Origin: an uncultured bacterium
GTDB lineage: Bacteria; Cyanobacteriota; Vampirovibrionia; Gastranaerophilales; Gastranaerophilaceae
Direction: 5' to 3'
DNA length: 55,313 nucleotides
Assembly: GCA_902780525.1 (NCBI GenBank)
Contig: CACZFL010000018.1
Location: 1-55,313, forward strand
Shown here: positions 10,003 to 18,015 of the stretch, in pieces
How positions within the stretch are numbered: the stretch's first letter is position 1
Layout: each line of letters opens with the position of its first letter
The notes under the pieces: model-generated
Seen by the model: the letters and a program-made list of their open reading frames with translations, nothing else
Databases searched by the model: none
What the model was told of the DNA's origin: nothing
Translations under genes and position numbers: made by a program

Positions 10003-10866
10003 ATGTCTTACAAAAATGACGGATACCTGGTAATTGCAAACAGATTTGGCTCTGCATCATCAGACGCCAAGGTAATGCTTTATGAAACGTACGACAGATT
10101 AAGAGATTTATCTGTATCAGGTTCATACGGTGCCGGTACAGGTTTTGAGTCAGCTGGCGGATTTTTGTATCAGCTGGCAAGTTTATTTGCACCTTCCGCA
10201 TTTATGACAACATTAGGCGGAACGACAGCAATGAATATTCCGGGTACGTCATATTGGAATCAGTATAATGGCGGAACAGGAAGCACGAGAGGAAGTTATT
10301 CATCGTTCGGTGTAAACACTCTCGGTAATTATTCCGGTTTTCCAAGCGGTTATGCTGCAAACTTAGGCTATCGTTCAAACGGTTATACAACGGGTGGAGC
10401 TTCAGGAATCGGTGATTTAATATCAGGATTCGGTTCGTCAAGCGGTCAGGCAACAGGTTTTGCTTCGGGAATCGGAAGTATTGCTGATATTGCAAGCACA
10501 GCCGCGTATGGTATAGGAACCGCTAATGGGTACGGAATAGGTGCAAGTAACTGGGTAATGCCACTTGCCGGTATTGTATCCGGTTGGGGCGGTATTATGA
10601 CAGCAGCAGCTCCGTATTTAGGAGAATTTGGTTTGCCTGCTGTTGTTATGGGTAACCTGATGCAAGGTACAACTTCTGCCGCACTATCCGCATATCAGTC
10701 AGTATCAAGCAATATTGTTGCAAACGCAGATACGATACTTTCACAAAAAGTTGCTAACATTGAAACAGTATGCAAGATGCTTGATACACAAAGTGATGTT
10801 GTAAGAAAAATGCTTAAAGACGACATAGAATCTAAGAGCAAAGACCTTCAGGATATAGGTCAGTAA
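10003..10866 (+). CDS. Glycine-rich protein with hydrophobic segment and C-terminal helices, function unknown
   Basis: 287 aa, no signal peptide. The N-terminus is ordinary (residues 1-40), followed by a Gly/Ser/Tyr/Asn-rich region (about 45-175). A hydrophobic stretch with a weak helix-hairpin character comes next (NWVMPLAGIVSGWGGIMTAA, about 182-201, then LGEFGLPAVVMGNLMQ). The last 65 residues form an amphipathic helix region (IVANADTILSQKVANIETVC, then VVRKMLKDDIESKSKDLQD). It is probably co-transcribed with the coiled-coil gene ending at 9882, as the 120-nt gap has no terminator. A low-complexity region, a membrane-active segment and a terminal coiled coil together recall secretion translocators. 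That resemblance is architectural only and untested. Confidence 0.7.
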   Translation: MSYKNDGYLVIANRFGSASSDAKVMLYETYDRLRDLSVSGSYGAGTGFESAGGFLYQLASLFAPSAFMTTLGGTTAMNIPGTSYWNQYNGGTGSTRGSYSSFGVNTLGNYSGFPSGYAANLGYRSNGYTTGGASGIGDLISGFGSSSGQATGFASGIGSIADIASTAAYGIGTANGYGIGASNWVMPLAGIVSGWGGIMTAAAPYLGEFGLPAVVMGNLMQGTTSAALSAYQSVSSNIVANADTILSQKVANIETVCKMLDTQSDVVRKMLKDDIESKSKDLQDIGQ

Positions 10867-11212
10867 CAAGATTAACGTTATATAGTTAAGAGAGATGCAA
10901 AAAAGAACTTTTATACGTACAATGCTGGATATATTCTTCTGTAATGCCTTGGTAAAAACCCTGGCATCAGTTGTAAATTTTTGTAAAGAACAGCGGTATT
11001 ATGGTAGTCATGAGCTAAAGTTTTTAAAAAATTTGCCGATAAATAAATCAGAAAGTCAAACTTCAAACCGATATGTGTTTAAGGCAACAAGGTAGCAAAT
11101 TATCAGGGCTCTGAGAAAATGTTAAATTTTGTAACAAACACCATGAAAAACAGGCAATTATACTTCAGGACATGTTTTATAATACATGTAGGTTTAGAAT
11201 GCATAGGAGAAC
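10867..11212 (+). other. Gap with a doubtful small ORF and a TTGTAACA-box promoter
   Basis: About 346 nt. A 66-codon ORF (10895-11095) with an AAGAGAG just before it starts like a protein but has unremarkable composition, and I cannot support it as a gene. TTTTGTAACAAA at 11127-11138 (core TTGTAACA 11129-11136) precedes a TATAAT at 11178-11183 by 41 nt (core to hexamer). The gene at 11213 follows with AGGAGA as ribosome-binding site. The same 12-mer precedes the gene at 34855. Confidence 0.4.
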
Positions 11213-11488
11213 ATGCTTATGCGTGAAGAACTACAAGATAGTCTGAAAAGGTTAGTGAATTTTTTGAATTTTGCACGTTCATTTTTTAAACGTAAAAATC
11301 CATTAAAGGAACTTCTGATTAGTCTAATCACAAGCCTGAAGGAAATGATGACAATTCGTCAGAAACTGAAAATGGCAAAATACAGAGTCAGTTATCATCA
11401 GCATCAGTTACACAAGATGGAAAGCTTAATAGCAGAAAGTAACGAACATACATTCCTAAAGGCAAAAAACTTGAATGAACTAAGATAA
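11213..11488 (+). CDS. Small basic helical protein of the coiled-coil cluster
   Basis: 91 aa, Lys/Arg/His-rich and predicted mostly helical (LQDSLKRLVNFLNFARSFFK and MAKYRVSYHQHQLHKMESLI). No signal peptide or recognised domain. AGGAGA before the ATG supports the start. A second ATG two codons later is possible. It lies 12 nt upstream of the next gene, so the two are almost certainly co-translated. Size and charge would suit a chaperone or structural partner, but nothing specific is shown. Confidence 0.6.
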   Translation: MLMREELQDSLKRLVNFLNFARSFFKRKNPLKELLISLITSLKEMMTIRQKLKMAKYRVSYHQHQLHKMESLIAESNEHTFLKAKNLNELR

Positions 11489-11500
11489 AGGAAACCTATT

Positions 11501-11830
11501 ATGGGATTAATTGCCTCAAGTTTCAGAATGATGTATCTTACAGCATATCAGACATCGTTGGAATCAAAGATTCAGTGGATTGCATCTGCAAAGATGGAAT
11601 TAGTTGCTTCTTCAGATGAAATTATGGCTCTGGGTAATGATTTGGATCCTGAAAATCCTGCCGTTAAGCAAATGGAAGCCCGAAGGGATAAATTAACGGT
11701 TCTTGAAAAGAAATTGGATTTGCAGATGCAGGAATACCAAAGCCGTCTGAAGATGGTTGAAGCAGAGCTCGAATCCACTCGTGGTGCCGTAGATAAAGCT
11801 ATTGAAAGATCATTCAGATTCCAAGTTTAA
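11501..11830 (+). CDS. Short coiled-coil paralogue of the 538-aa protein
   Basis: 109 aa. MGLIASSFRMMYLTAYQTSL resembles the start of the protein at 8266 (MGMAASQARYLALLARKSNC): M-G-x-x-A-S at the end and a long helix after it. The C-terminal half is a coiled coil (VLEKKLDLQMQEYQSRLKMV) ending in IERSFRFQV, compared with IEKSFKTFSG. It looks like the same protein with the central 400 residues deleted, as a one-module subunit. AAAGGAAA precedes the ATG. Followed by a strong terminator. Function unknown. A structural subunit or secreted filament or needle-like component is a hypothesis. Confidence 0.7.
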   Translation: MGLIASSFRMMYLTAYQTSLESKIQWIASAKMELVASSDEIMALGNDLDPENPAVKQMEARRDKLTVLEKKLDLQMQEYQSRLKMVEAELESTRGAVDKAIERSFRFQV

Positions 11831-11859
11831 TTAAGATTTAATAAATTTGATAACCTCCT

Positions 11860-11889
11860 GTGCGCAAGGGCAAACGTGCCTTTGCGCAC
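11860..11889. terminator. Strong terminator closing the coiled-coil cluster
   Basis: GTGCGCAAGGGCA / TGCCTTTGCGCAC stem (11860-11889) followed by GGTGTTTTATTTTTTT. The opposing gene ends at 11896. Confidence 0.85.
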
Positions 11890-11895
11890 GGTGTT

Positions 11896-12555
11896 TTATT
11901 TTTTTGCAAGATTATAACTGTAATCTATAAAATGATAAATGTCGTTTATATTCATTGAACCGTCTAATATAATGGTAATCCAGCTTTTTTTATTCATATG
12001 ATATGCCGGGTAAATATTATTTTGTTTTAAAAGTTCGGGAACATCTTTTTTGTCTGCCCGCAAGTCAACAATTTCAATAATTTTATTTGTTTCAAGCCCC
12101 AGAACAGAGCCTTTAACAGAGAGGAGTGCAAAAAACCATTTTTTATTATCTTTTCTTCTGCAAACTGCATTTCTTGGAAATTTCGTCCATAAATATTCCG
12201 GCTCACTTCCATACTTTTCTTTTGCGTATTCGAGAATCCGAACAGATTGATTGTATTCAAAAACATCTGTTTCAAAGCATTTTTCGGATATATCAGATAA
12301 AATTGCATCGTATTCTTTTTTTACCTGTCCGATGAATGTTCCTTCTGCTCCTTCAAGTAAATGCAATGTATATAAATCATTTGTTGCTAAATCTGTTAGT
12401 CTGGTACTGACATCTTTGCCTTCAACTTCTATAAGGAGTTCAAACTGTCCGTTATAAATCTCTGACGTGTAAAAGTAAACAGATTTTTGTTTTCTGAATC
12501 CGTATTCTAGCAGTTTTTTGTAGTTTGGTTTTTTATTAATGAAAACGTTAGTCAT
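11896..12555 (-). CDS. MmcQ/YjbR-like protein
   Basis: 219 aa. The C-terminal 110 residues match the MmcQ/YjbR fold (a small DNA-binding-like domain of unclear function). They contain PRNAVCRRKDNKKWFFALL, then IVDLRADKKDVPELL and the NIYPAYHMNKKSWITIILDG segment, which is the usual pattern of this family. The N-terminal half is the extension found in the longer members (YTSEIYNGQFELLIEVEG). It overlaps the upstream glycosyltransferase by 8 nt and is the last gene of the glycan operon, though nothing ties it to glycans chemically. Confidence 0.8.
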   Translation of the reverse strand: MTNVFINKKPNYKKLLEYGFRKQKSVYFYTSEIYNGQFELLIEVEGKDVSTRLTDLATNDLYTLHLLEGAEGTFIGQVKKEYDAILSDISEKCFETDVFEYNQSVRILEYAKEKYGSEPEYLWTKFPRNAVCRRKDNKKWFFALLSVKGSVLGLETNKIIEIVDLRADKKDVPELLKQNNIYPAYHMNKKSWITIILDGSMNINDIYHFIDYSYNLAKK

Positions 12556-13504
12556 TTTTCTGCTCTTTTTTGTATATTACAAATTGAAGTCCAAGTATGG
12601 TTAAAATTTTTATTTTTGTTTTTCCTTCATATTTGTTTTTTATTGAAAATATTTTATCTTTTAACGGTTCTTTTGGCTCTTTTGAGTTTTCGTAATCTTC
12701 TTTTAATTCGGTGTAAATATTCGTCATTTTAGCGTATTCCCACCATTTGTCCTTAAACCTGTTGCCGCAACCTTTGAATGCAGGTTTCAGACCTGTTAAA
12801 TGAACTATTATAGGTTCTTTTCTTGCTTCAATGTATTCCAGTTCTTCATCTCCCCAGAACTCATAATAACCGCCTCTCCACCATGTATCCATAAAATTAA
12901 ACTTAGGATTTAATACAATACTTTTCTTATCAGCAATTTTATTGATAGAATCCTGATCGCAGTATTGTATGATTTTTGTGTTATTATTTGCAAAATCAAC
13001 AATTTTGTCAAAGAATTTTTCTTGTCTGCAATATTCAGCATTTAATAATAGCATGCCTGAGTTAACATATACTCCTGAGGTTATACCCAAACGTTTACAA
13101 TGTTTTTCTACGTTCCAAACATCCTTTACTCCTGCATAATATTTATTGTTTATATCTGTATTAAACAGGTCTGATAAGTCGCCTAAAACAAGTGTATCGC
13201 AGTCAAGATAAAGAATTTTATCAAGATCCGGACACATGTCCGGAAGTTTTATTCTAAACCATGCCTGAACAGTTACCCAATGTGACAAAGGTAATGAATC
13301 AAATAATTTTTCATCAATCTGCAATAGTCTAAGTGTACAATTTTTAACGGTTCTGAGTTTAGAAATACTGTTTTCAGAAAGTTTAGAATATATAATAATA
13401 AACTCTATTTCGTGTTCTTTGTTATTTTCAACCGCACTAACCATAGAAACAATTGTTTGATTTAGATAATTATCATCCGGCGCATAAGCTATATTAAACT
13501 TCAT
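12548..13504 (-). CDS. Glycosyltransferase family 8
   Basis: 318 aa, retaining GT-A enzyme like the lipopolysaccharide galactosyl/glucosyltransferases. N-terminal FNIAYAPDDNYLNQTIVSMV is the donor-binding strand. The metal-binding DxD lies in ILYLDCDTLVLGDLSDLF (about residues 98-115). The later YVNSGMLLLN and IVHLTGLKPAF motifs are typical GT8 landmarks. Translation is coupled: the ATG overlaps the preceding gene by 11 nt and the stop overlaps the next by 8 nt. Acts on surface glycan, acceptor unknown. Confidence 0.88.
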   Translation of the reverse strand: MKFNIAYAPDDNYLNQTIVSMVSAVENNKEHEIEFIIIYSKLSENSISKLRTVKNCTLRLLQIDEKLFDSLPLSHWVTVQAWFRIKLPDMCPDLDKILYLDCDTLVLGDLSDLFNTDINNKYYAGVKDVWNVEKHCKRLGITSGVYVNSGMLLLNAEYCRQEKFFDKIVDFANNNTKIIQYCDQDSINKIADKKSIVLNPKFNFMDTWWRGGYYEFWGDEELEYIEARKEPIIVHLTGLKPAFKGCGNRFKDKWWEYAKMTNIYTELKEDYENSKEPKEPLKDKIFSIKNKYEGKTKIKILTILGLQFVIYKKEQKND

Positions 13505-14420
13505 TATTAAACTCCTTTATAACGTATTCATAGAAAGTTCCTTCTGTGTTAATCTCTTTTTTCTTTGTCAGGACTGATTGTTTATGTGTTAATTTGTGTA
13601 TTCCGCTTATTTTCTTAATCTCATTCCAGCGTTCTTCTGAGAATTGGTTTAGCAATTCTCCCTGAAATTGCTGAACGGGAAGAAAGTTGAAGAAAGGAAC
13701 ATTTGAAAACAATTCTTTATTCTCTTTATTTGCCTGAGTTACCATTGTAAAGGTGTGCAGGAAGGTAAAGTAGTTAACAAGAAAGTTGTTTTCCTTCCAG
13801 TATTGAATAAGTGCAGCAAGAGTTTCCTTAAGTATTTTGTTATCTTTGTTTGCAGAGATAAAATAACTTGCCATATTGAGTCCGTCGAGGTCAATTTTTA
13901 AATCATTTTGGAATACAAACAAATCAGCTTCAGTTATGTAAGAAGGCAGTTCTTCCGTTAAAAGAACGGTTGAGTCAATCCATATTCCGCCATGTTGTAT
14001 CAATAGGCAAGTTCTTAAAATATCAGAAAAGAATGCAGTTTTTATTTTACCCTTCTCTTTTAAATCCCAAAATAATTGGGGAATATTAACATAATCTTTG
14101 ACATTTTCAGGTGTTAAGAAAATCCTTTTACATTTACCCCTGTATTTTTCAACGCTGTTTAAACAAGCTTGTACAAGTGGTGGTACAGAACCGTCAGAAC
14201 TTTCCCAATACTGCCAGATTACCTTTCCCTCAACCTGTGGGATAGTGGGTAAGGGAGAGGGGGCTATATATGAATATTTACCCCTAACGTATTTTCTCAA
14301 ATAAAACTTAGCCCAGTTTCCTTTCAAAATTCTTCTTATTTTTCTGTTGAAAACAAAGATTTCCAAAAAGATTTTTATTAAACTATTTATTATTTGCCAA
14401 AACAACGATTTTAAGAACAT
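13494..14420 (-). CDS. Capsular polysaccharide synthesis (GT32-like) glycosyltransferase
   Basis: 308 aa of the Caps_synth/GT32-like group. IWQYWESSDGSVPPLVQACL (about 69-88) and the DxD-type ILRTCLLIQHGGIWIDSTVL (about 135-154) are the family signatures. The N-terminus is a hydrophobic/basic helix that may hold it at the membrane. The segment APSPLPTIPQVEGK just before the catalytic domain is encoded by a REP-like palindrome (about 14226-14263). That suggests an in-frame insertion of a repeat into the linker. Two copies of the ATTTACCCC word also fall in this gene (about 14131 and 14276, both encoding RGK). Confidence 0.82.
   Translation of the reverse strand: MFLKSLFWQIINSLIKIFLEIFVFNRKIRRILKGNWAKFYLRKYVRGKYSYIAPSPLPTIPQVEGKVIWQYWESSDGSVPPLVQACLNSVEKYRGKCKRIFLTPENVKDYVNIPQLFWDLKEKGKIKTAFFSDILRTCLLIQHGGIWIDSTVLLTEELPSYITEADLFVFQNDLKIDLDGLNMASYFISANKDNKILKETLAALIQYWKENNFLVNYFTFLHTFTMVTQANKENKELFSNVPFFNFLPVQQFQGELLNQFSEERWNEIKKISGIHKLTHKQSVLTKKKEINTEGTFYEYVIKEFNNEV
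14226..14263. repeat. REP-like palindrome inside a glycosyltransferase gene
   Basis: TCCCTC-AACC ... GGT-AAGGGAGAGGG imperfect palindrome, of the GGGAGAGGG / CCCTCTCCC type dispersed in many bacterial genomes. A second element of the type lies at 32744-32780. Here it stays in frame and codes for a proline-rich linker. Confidence 0.5.
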
Positions 14421-15319
14421 TCTTCTTTTAAGACCTCATATATTTGCGGATACTCTTTTAAAATTATATCATAGGCTTCGCCTAATCCCATACCGACCCC
14501 TTTTTTGTTAATTTTACATAAGCCGTACTGCTGCGAACATTCTATGTAATTTATTGATTCAGAGTATCCTTTAACAAGTCTTGTTTTTGTGCCCGCTAAA
14601 ACCGCCATTGCCCAAAGCCAGATATCATCATGAGTCGGAATGGTTCTTGCAATTTTTTCTTCATCTGTAACATCTTTATACAATGAATGAGGTGGATAAA
14701 GTATAGCACCGTAACCTGTAAGACGCTGACGAAAACTTGCTTCACCTCTGTGCAGGTCTTTATACAATGTTCTTGTTTTATCCCAGGTTATTTTACCATC
14801 TGTGCCAATGTTGAGCCAGTCGCATCTGTGAGCTTGTATTTCTGTCGGATGTTCCAGATATGAGTTATAAAGACTTTCTACCGTATCGGGCGCATAATAA
14901 ATATCATCATCAGTTGTAATAATAACTGCATCAGGATACTTTTTTAGTGTAGGAATAATTTTTTTATAAGAGCGGATATCTTTGTACCAGTCTATTGTAA
15001 GACCGTATTTCTGTAACCCTAAAAGCTCTGCGGGTAAATCTTTTTCTCCGTTCGGAAATTGCTCGGGAGCAAGCCAAAGAATAATTTTATCGGGCTTCTT
15101 TGTCTGGTTTAACAAAGTTTTTATTGTTTTGATAACTGTATTTATTCTGTCAGGAAAACTTGTCAGAGATACAATGATTTCGGGATTATTTTTTTCTACG
15201 GTATTCGTTCCGATATTGTGTATTTCGGGACAATTATATTTTTGTTCTTTTTTTATCCTTATCATTATGCCAAAAAAATTAATTACAAAATGTCCGTCAA
15301 AATACTGCATTAACTTCAT
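14411..15319 (-). CDS. GT-A-type glycosyltransferase of the surface glycan operon
   Basis: About 302 aa. PEIIVSLTSFPDRINTVIKT opens a GT-A fold and AVIITTDDDIYYAPDTVESL (about 135-154) carries the acidic metal/nucleotide-sugar site. HDDIWLWAMAVLAGTKT (about 232) is a likely catalytic-base region. The ATG at 15319 overlaps the TGA of the upstream gene as ATGA, which favours it over a TTG two codons earlier. The stop overlaps the next start by 10 nt. Donor and acceptor cannot be told from sequence. Confidence 0.78.
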   Translation of the reverse strand: MKLMQYFDGHFVINFFGIMIRIKKEQKYNCPEIHNIGTNTVEKNNPEIIVSLTSFPDRINTVIKTIKTLLNQTKKPDKIILWLAPEQFPNGEKDLPAELLGLQKYGLTIDWYKDIRSYKKIIPTLKKYPDAVIITTDDDIYYAPDTVESLYNSYLEHPTEIQAHRCDWLNIGTDGKITWDKTRTLYKDLHRGEASFRQRLTGYGAILYPPHSLYKDVTDEEKIARTIPTHDDIWLWAMAVLAGTKTRLVKGYSESINYIECSQQYGLCKINKKGVGMGLGEAYDIILKEYPQIYEVLKEECS

Positions 15320-16269
15320 ACACAAATCCCCATAAGTTCTTTGTAAGCGTTTATAATATCCAATGGCATTATTGGATTATTCTCATTGGCTTCGAGTATT
15401 TTAGCAGGGTACAGATTTGTATCGGGTGCCCACATATGTGCGCCCCAGGTATAAAAAATTCCGACAACAGGTACATTTAGAGCATTTGCAAAATGCAGGG
15501 TTCCTGTGTCAACAGAGATACAGCTTCCGCATATTTTCATTATGTTTGCAAGCTCTACAAAAGATGTGCAGTCAACAATGTCAATAAAATCGACACAACC
15601 GGATTTTTTTAGGTCAGTAACAAATTTTCTTGCAACTTCTCCTGCACCTGTCATAACAGGAGTAAATCCGTTAATTTTTAAAAGATGTATAAGTTCTTTG
15701 CAATCATCAATTTTCATGTCTTTTTTTTCAAAATTGCTTGTTGTGGAAAGTACAACAGGTCTTTCTAATTCTTTGATGCTTTGGATTAGCGGATTGTCTA
15801 TTTCCGGCGATATATATTTTATCGGCAGGTTTTTATGCTCATTTGTGAGCGGTTCAATCAGTCCGCCCCACTTGTCTTTCATATGGGTATATTCTCTCAT
15901 CTCATATTTTTCATTGGTGTTCCACAAAGGGAATTTGTGATGTGAAATAATATGTTTTGAGCCGATGAGCCTTGCTATTATCAAATTTCTTTCATTTGAG
16001 TATGTGACAAATGATGCAAAAGGTTTCTTAAAAGGAAAGCTTTTTATAAACTGAAAAATCCCTTTAATCGTATTGTTTTTTTGCTTATCAAAAGCAACTA
16101 CGTCACTCACTCCTGCCTGATATTTTGCCACATCTGACATAGGAGTATTGCAAACAAAAACCACTCTTGAATCCGGATAATACAGTTTTATATTCTGAAC
16201 AAGCGTATTCGTAACGAGAACATCGCCAATGCTTGTAGTATTAAAAATTACAAAAACTTTTTCATCCAT
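15316..16269 (-). CDS. Glycosyltransferase family 9 (heptosyltransferase-like)
   Basis: 317 aa, GT-B fold. FVIFNTTSIGDVLVTNTLVQ at the N-terminus is the GT9 acceptor-side motif, and ISVDTGTLHFANALNVPVVG (about 255-274) is the conserved DTGxxHxAxAL donor-site signature. GT9 enzymes transfer heptose (or related sugars) to lipopolysaccharide inner core. It is the first gene of a five-gene minus-strand operon with overlapping reading frames (16269 to 11896) and lies divergent from ssb. Which sugar is used here is not shown. Confidence 0.88.
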   Translation of the reverse strand: MDEKVFVIFNTTSIGDVLVTNTLVQNIKLYYPDSRVVFVCNTPMSDVAKYQAGVSDVVAFDKQKNNTIKGIFQFIKSFPFKKPFASFVTYSNERNLIIARLIGSKHIISHHKFPLWNTNEKYEMREYTHMKDKWGGLIEPLTNEHKNLPIKYISPEIDNPLIQSIKELERPVVLSTTSNFEKKDMKIDDCKELIHLLKINGFTPVMTGAGEVARKFVTDLKKSGCVDFIDIVDCTSFVELANIMKICGSCISVDTGTLHFANALNVPVVGIFYTWGAHMWAPDTNLYPAKILEANENNPIMPLDIINAYKELMGICV

Positions 16270-16288
16270 ATCCAGATTAATTATACAA

Positions 16289-16317
16289 AAGACATGGCAA
16301 AAATTCTATGCTATAAT
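16289..16317 (+). promoter_or_regulatory. ssb promoter
   Basis: AAGACA (16289-16294) and a perfect TATAAT (16312-16317) with a 17-nt spacer, 30 nt before the ssb ATG. AAAAGGAGAA supplies the ribosome-binding site. Confidence 0.5.
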
Positions 16318-16347
16318 ATCTGCATAGATTATTGAAAAGGAGAAAGT

Positions 16348-16683
16348 ATGAATACAGCAACTATCATAGGGAGAGCAGGACAAGATGCAGAAATAAAATA
16401 TTTTGAATCAGGAAAGGTAAAAACGACGTTTTCGTTAGCAGTAAACCGTTTTGATTCAAAAACAAAAACAGAGGTTCCTGACTGGTTTAATATTGAAGTT
16501 TGGGATAAGCAGGCAGAGTTTGCAGGTGAATATGTAAAAAAAGGCAGGCAGGTTGCTGTTGACGGAAGAATATCTATCAGCAAATGGACTGACCAGACAG
16601 GCGAAGAAAGAGAAAGATTTTTAATCGTTGCAAATCAAATCAGGCTTTTAGGCTCAAAACGAGATGCCGAGGAACAAATATAA
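16348..16683 (+). CDS. ssb: Single-stranded DNA-binding protein, tailless
   Basis: 111-aa OB-fold protein closely resembling cyanobacterial SSB: GRAGQDAEIKYFESGKVKTT (about 8-27), VPDWFNIEVWDKQAEFAGEY, and a final RLLGSKRD. It should coat single-stranded DNA in replication and repair. The conserved acidic C-terminal tip (DDDIPF type) that recruits partner proteins in most bacteria is missing. The protein ends AEEQI directly after the OB fold. The kinase gene starts 3 nt after the stop codon, so the two are likely co-transcribed. Confidence 0.93.
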   Translation: MNTATIIGRAGQDAEIKYFESGKVKTTFSLAVNRFDSKTKTEVPDWFNIEVWDKQAEFAGEYVKKGRQVAVDGRISISKWTDQTGEERERFLIVANQIRLLGSKRDAEEQI

Positions 16684-16686
16684 ACA

Positions 16687-17994
16687 ATGATATTTAATGA
16701 TTTAGTAGGAATAATAGCAGATGACCTTACAGGTGCGAATGACACTGCTCTGCAGTTTCATAATCTTGGGGCAAAGACAAAGATTTTGCTTGATACATCT
16801 TACGTTCCCGACAAAAAAGATTTAACAGAAGTCTGGGCAACATCAAGCGAATCAAGAAATTGTGATTGCAAAGAGGCTGTAAAAAGAGTTGAAAATGCTG
16901 TCAGGATTTTTGCGGATAAATTTTCTTTTGAATATTATTACAAAAAAATTGATTCAACAATTCGCGGTCACATAGCTCCGGAAACACTTACAATGCTTGA
17001 TATTCTTGAATATGATGCTGCGATTATTATTCCTGCATTTCCTCAGGAAGGACGGATTACGGTTGGCGGTTATCATCTTCTGAAGGGTACTCCGATAGGA
17101 AGAACGGAAATTGCAATGGACCCTCATTCTCCAATAACGGAATCTTATATTCCTGCTCTTTTAAAATCACAGTTAGAGGAAGAACAAAAAGGGCTTGTCG
17201 GAGTTTTGGATTTAAAAACCGTTATGAATGGTGCAGGTCCGATTCTTATGAAGATAAATGAGTTAGTAAGTGAAGGTAAAAAATTAATAGTTGCTGATTC
17301 AACTTCAATTACTGATATTGAACAAATAGCTCTTGCCGTAAAGAAAAGTGATAAAAAACTTTTACCGGCAGGAACAGCAGCAGGTGCACAGGTGTTTGGA
17401 AAATTCTGGCTTGCTGATATAGAAAGAGAGAAAGAAAATCTGAAGCTTCCAAAATTACCAAAGCTTATTATATCAGGAACAGCGACACAGATAACAGCAG
17501 AGCAAATTCAAAAACTAGAGGATTGTGATGATTATCAGAATGTAAACTTTATACCTCTTGAGATGCGTGATATATTATGCGGCATTGATGATGAGCTTGT
17601 CGCAAGAATAGTTACAAACCTTGAATCCGGTGTTACGGTATGTGTACATACATCACATCTTATTACAAATTTTGATGGTTTTTCGGACGACTCTTTGGCA
17701 GCAGAACTTACAAAAGAAAAGTTTGCATCAATGATTACGGATTATCTTGCTGAACTTACAAAACAGGTTTTGGCAGAAGTCTCCGTAATTCTGATAACTT
17801 TAGGTGGTGAAACATCTTATAAATGCTGTTCAAAAATTGACTCTAAAATGCTTAAACTTGCTGATGAAGTTGCACCTGCAATTTCAATCTGTTCGGACTC
17901 AAATGCCCAATGGATAGTTACAAAATCGGGGAATTTGGGCAAGAGCAAAACTTTAATAGATATACTTGATTATTTTAAGTATCATGAAGAGTAA
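16687..17994 (+). CDS. Four-carbon acid sugar kinase (DUF1537, DtnK/OtnK type)
   Basis: 435 aa. The N-terminal substrate domain begins GIIADDLTGANDTALQFHNL (residues 8-27), the signature of the family, and has YKKIDSTIRGHIAPE (about 81-95). The C-terminal ATP domain contains ISGTATQITAEQIQKLE and LITLGGETSYKC (about 370). Known members phosphorylate D-threonate, D-erythronate or related acids at the 4-OH. The next gene is a PdxA-family dehydrogenase, exactly the partner in the D-threonate route (kinase, then PdxA2 giving dihydroxyacetone phosphate after decarboxylation). Substrate is inferred from this pairing. The transporter is not nearby. Confidence 0.88.
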   Translation: MIFNDLVGIIADDLTGANDTALQFHNLGAKTKILLDTSYVPDKKDLTEVWATSSESRNCDCKEAVKRVENAVRIFADKFSFEYYYKKIDSTIRGHIAPETLTMLDILEYDAAIIIPAFPQEGRITVGGYHLLKGTPIGRTEIAMDPHSPITESYIPALLKSQLEEEQKGLVGVLDLKTVMNGAGPILMKINELVSEGKKLIVADSTSITDIEQIALAVKKSDKKLLPAGTAAGAQVFGKFWLADIEREKENLKLPKLPKLIISGTATQITAEQIQKLEDCDDYQNVNFIPLEMRDILCGIDDELVARIVTNLESGVTVCVHTSHLITNFDGFSDDSLAAELTKEKFASMITDYLAELTKQVLAEVSVILITLGGETSYKCCSKIDSKMLKLADEVAPAISICSDSNAQWIVTKSGNLGKSKTLIDILDYFKYHEE

Positions 17995-18015
17995 TTATTT
18001 TGTAGTGTGGTGAAA

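Noticed and set aside
10895..11095. 66-codon ORF after the glycine-rich gene
   Set aside because: A weak upstream AAGAGAG is present, but composition and lack of recognisable features do not separate it from chance.
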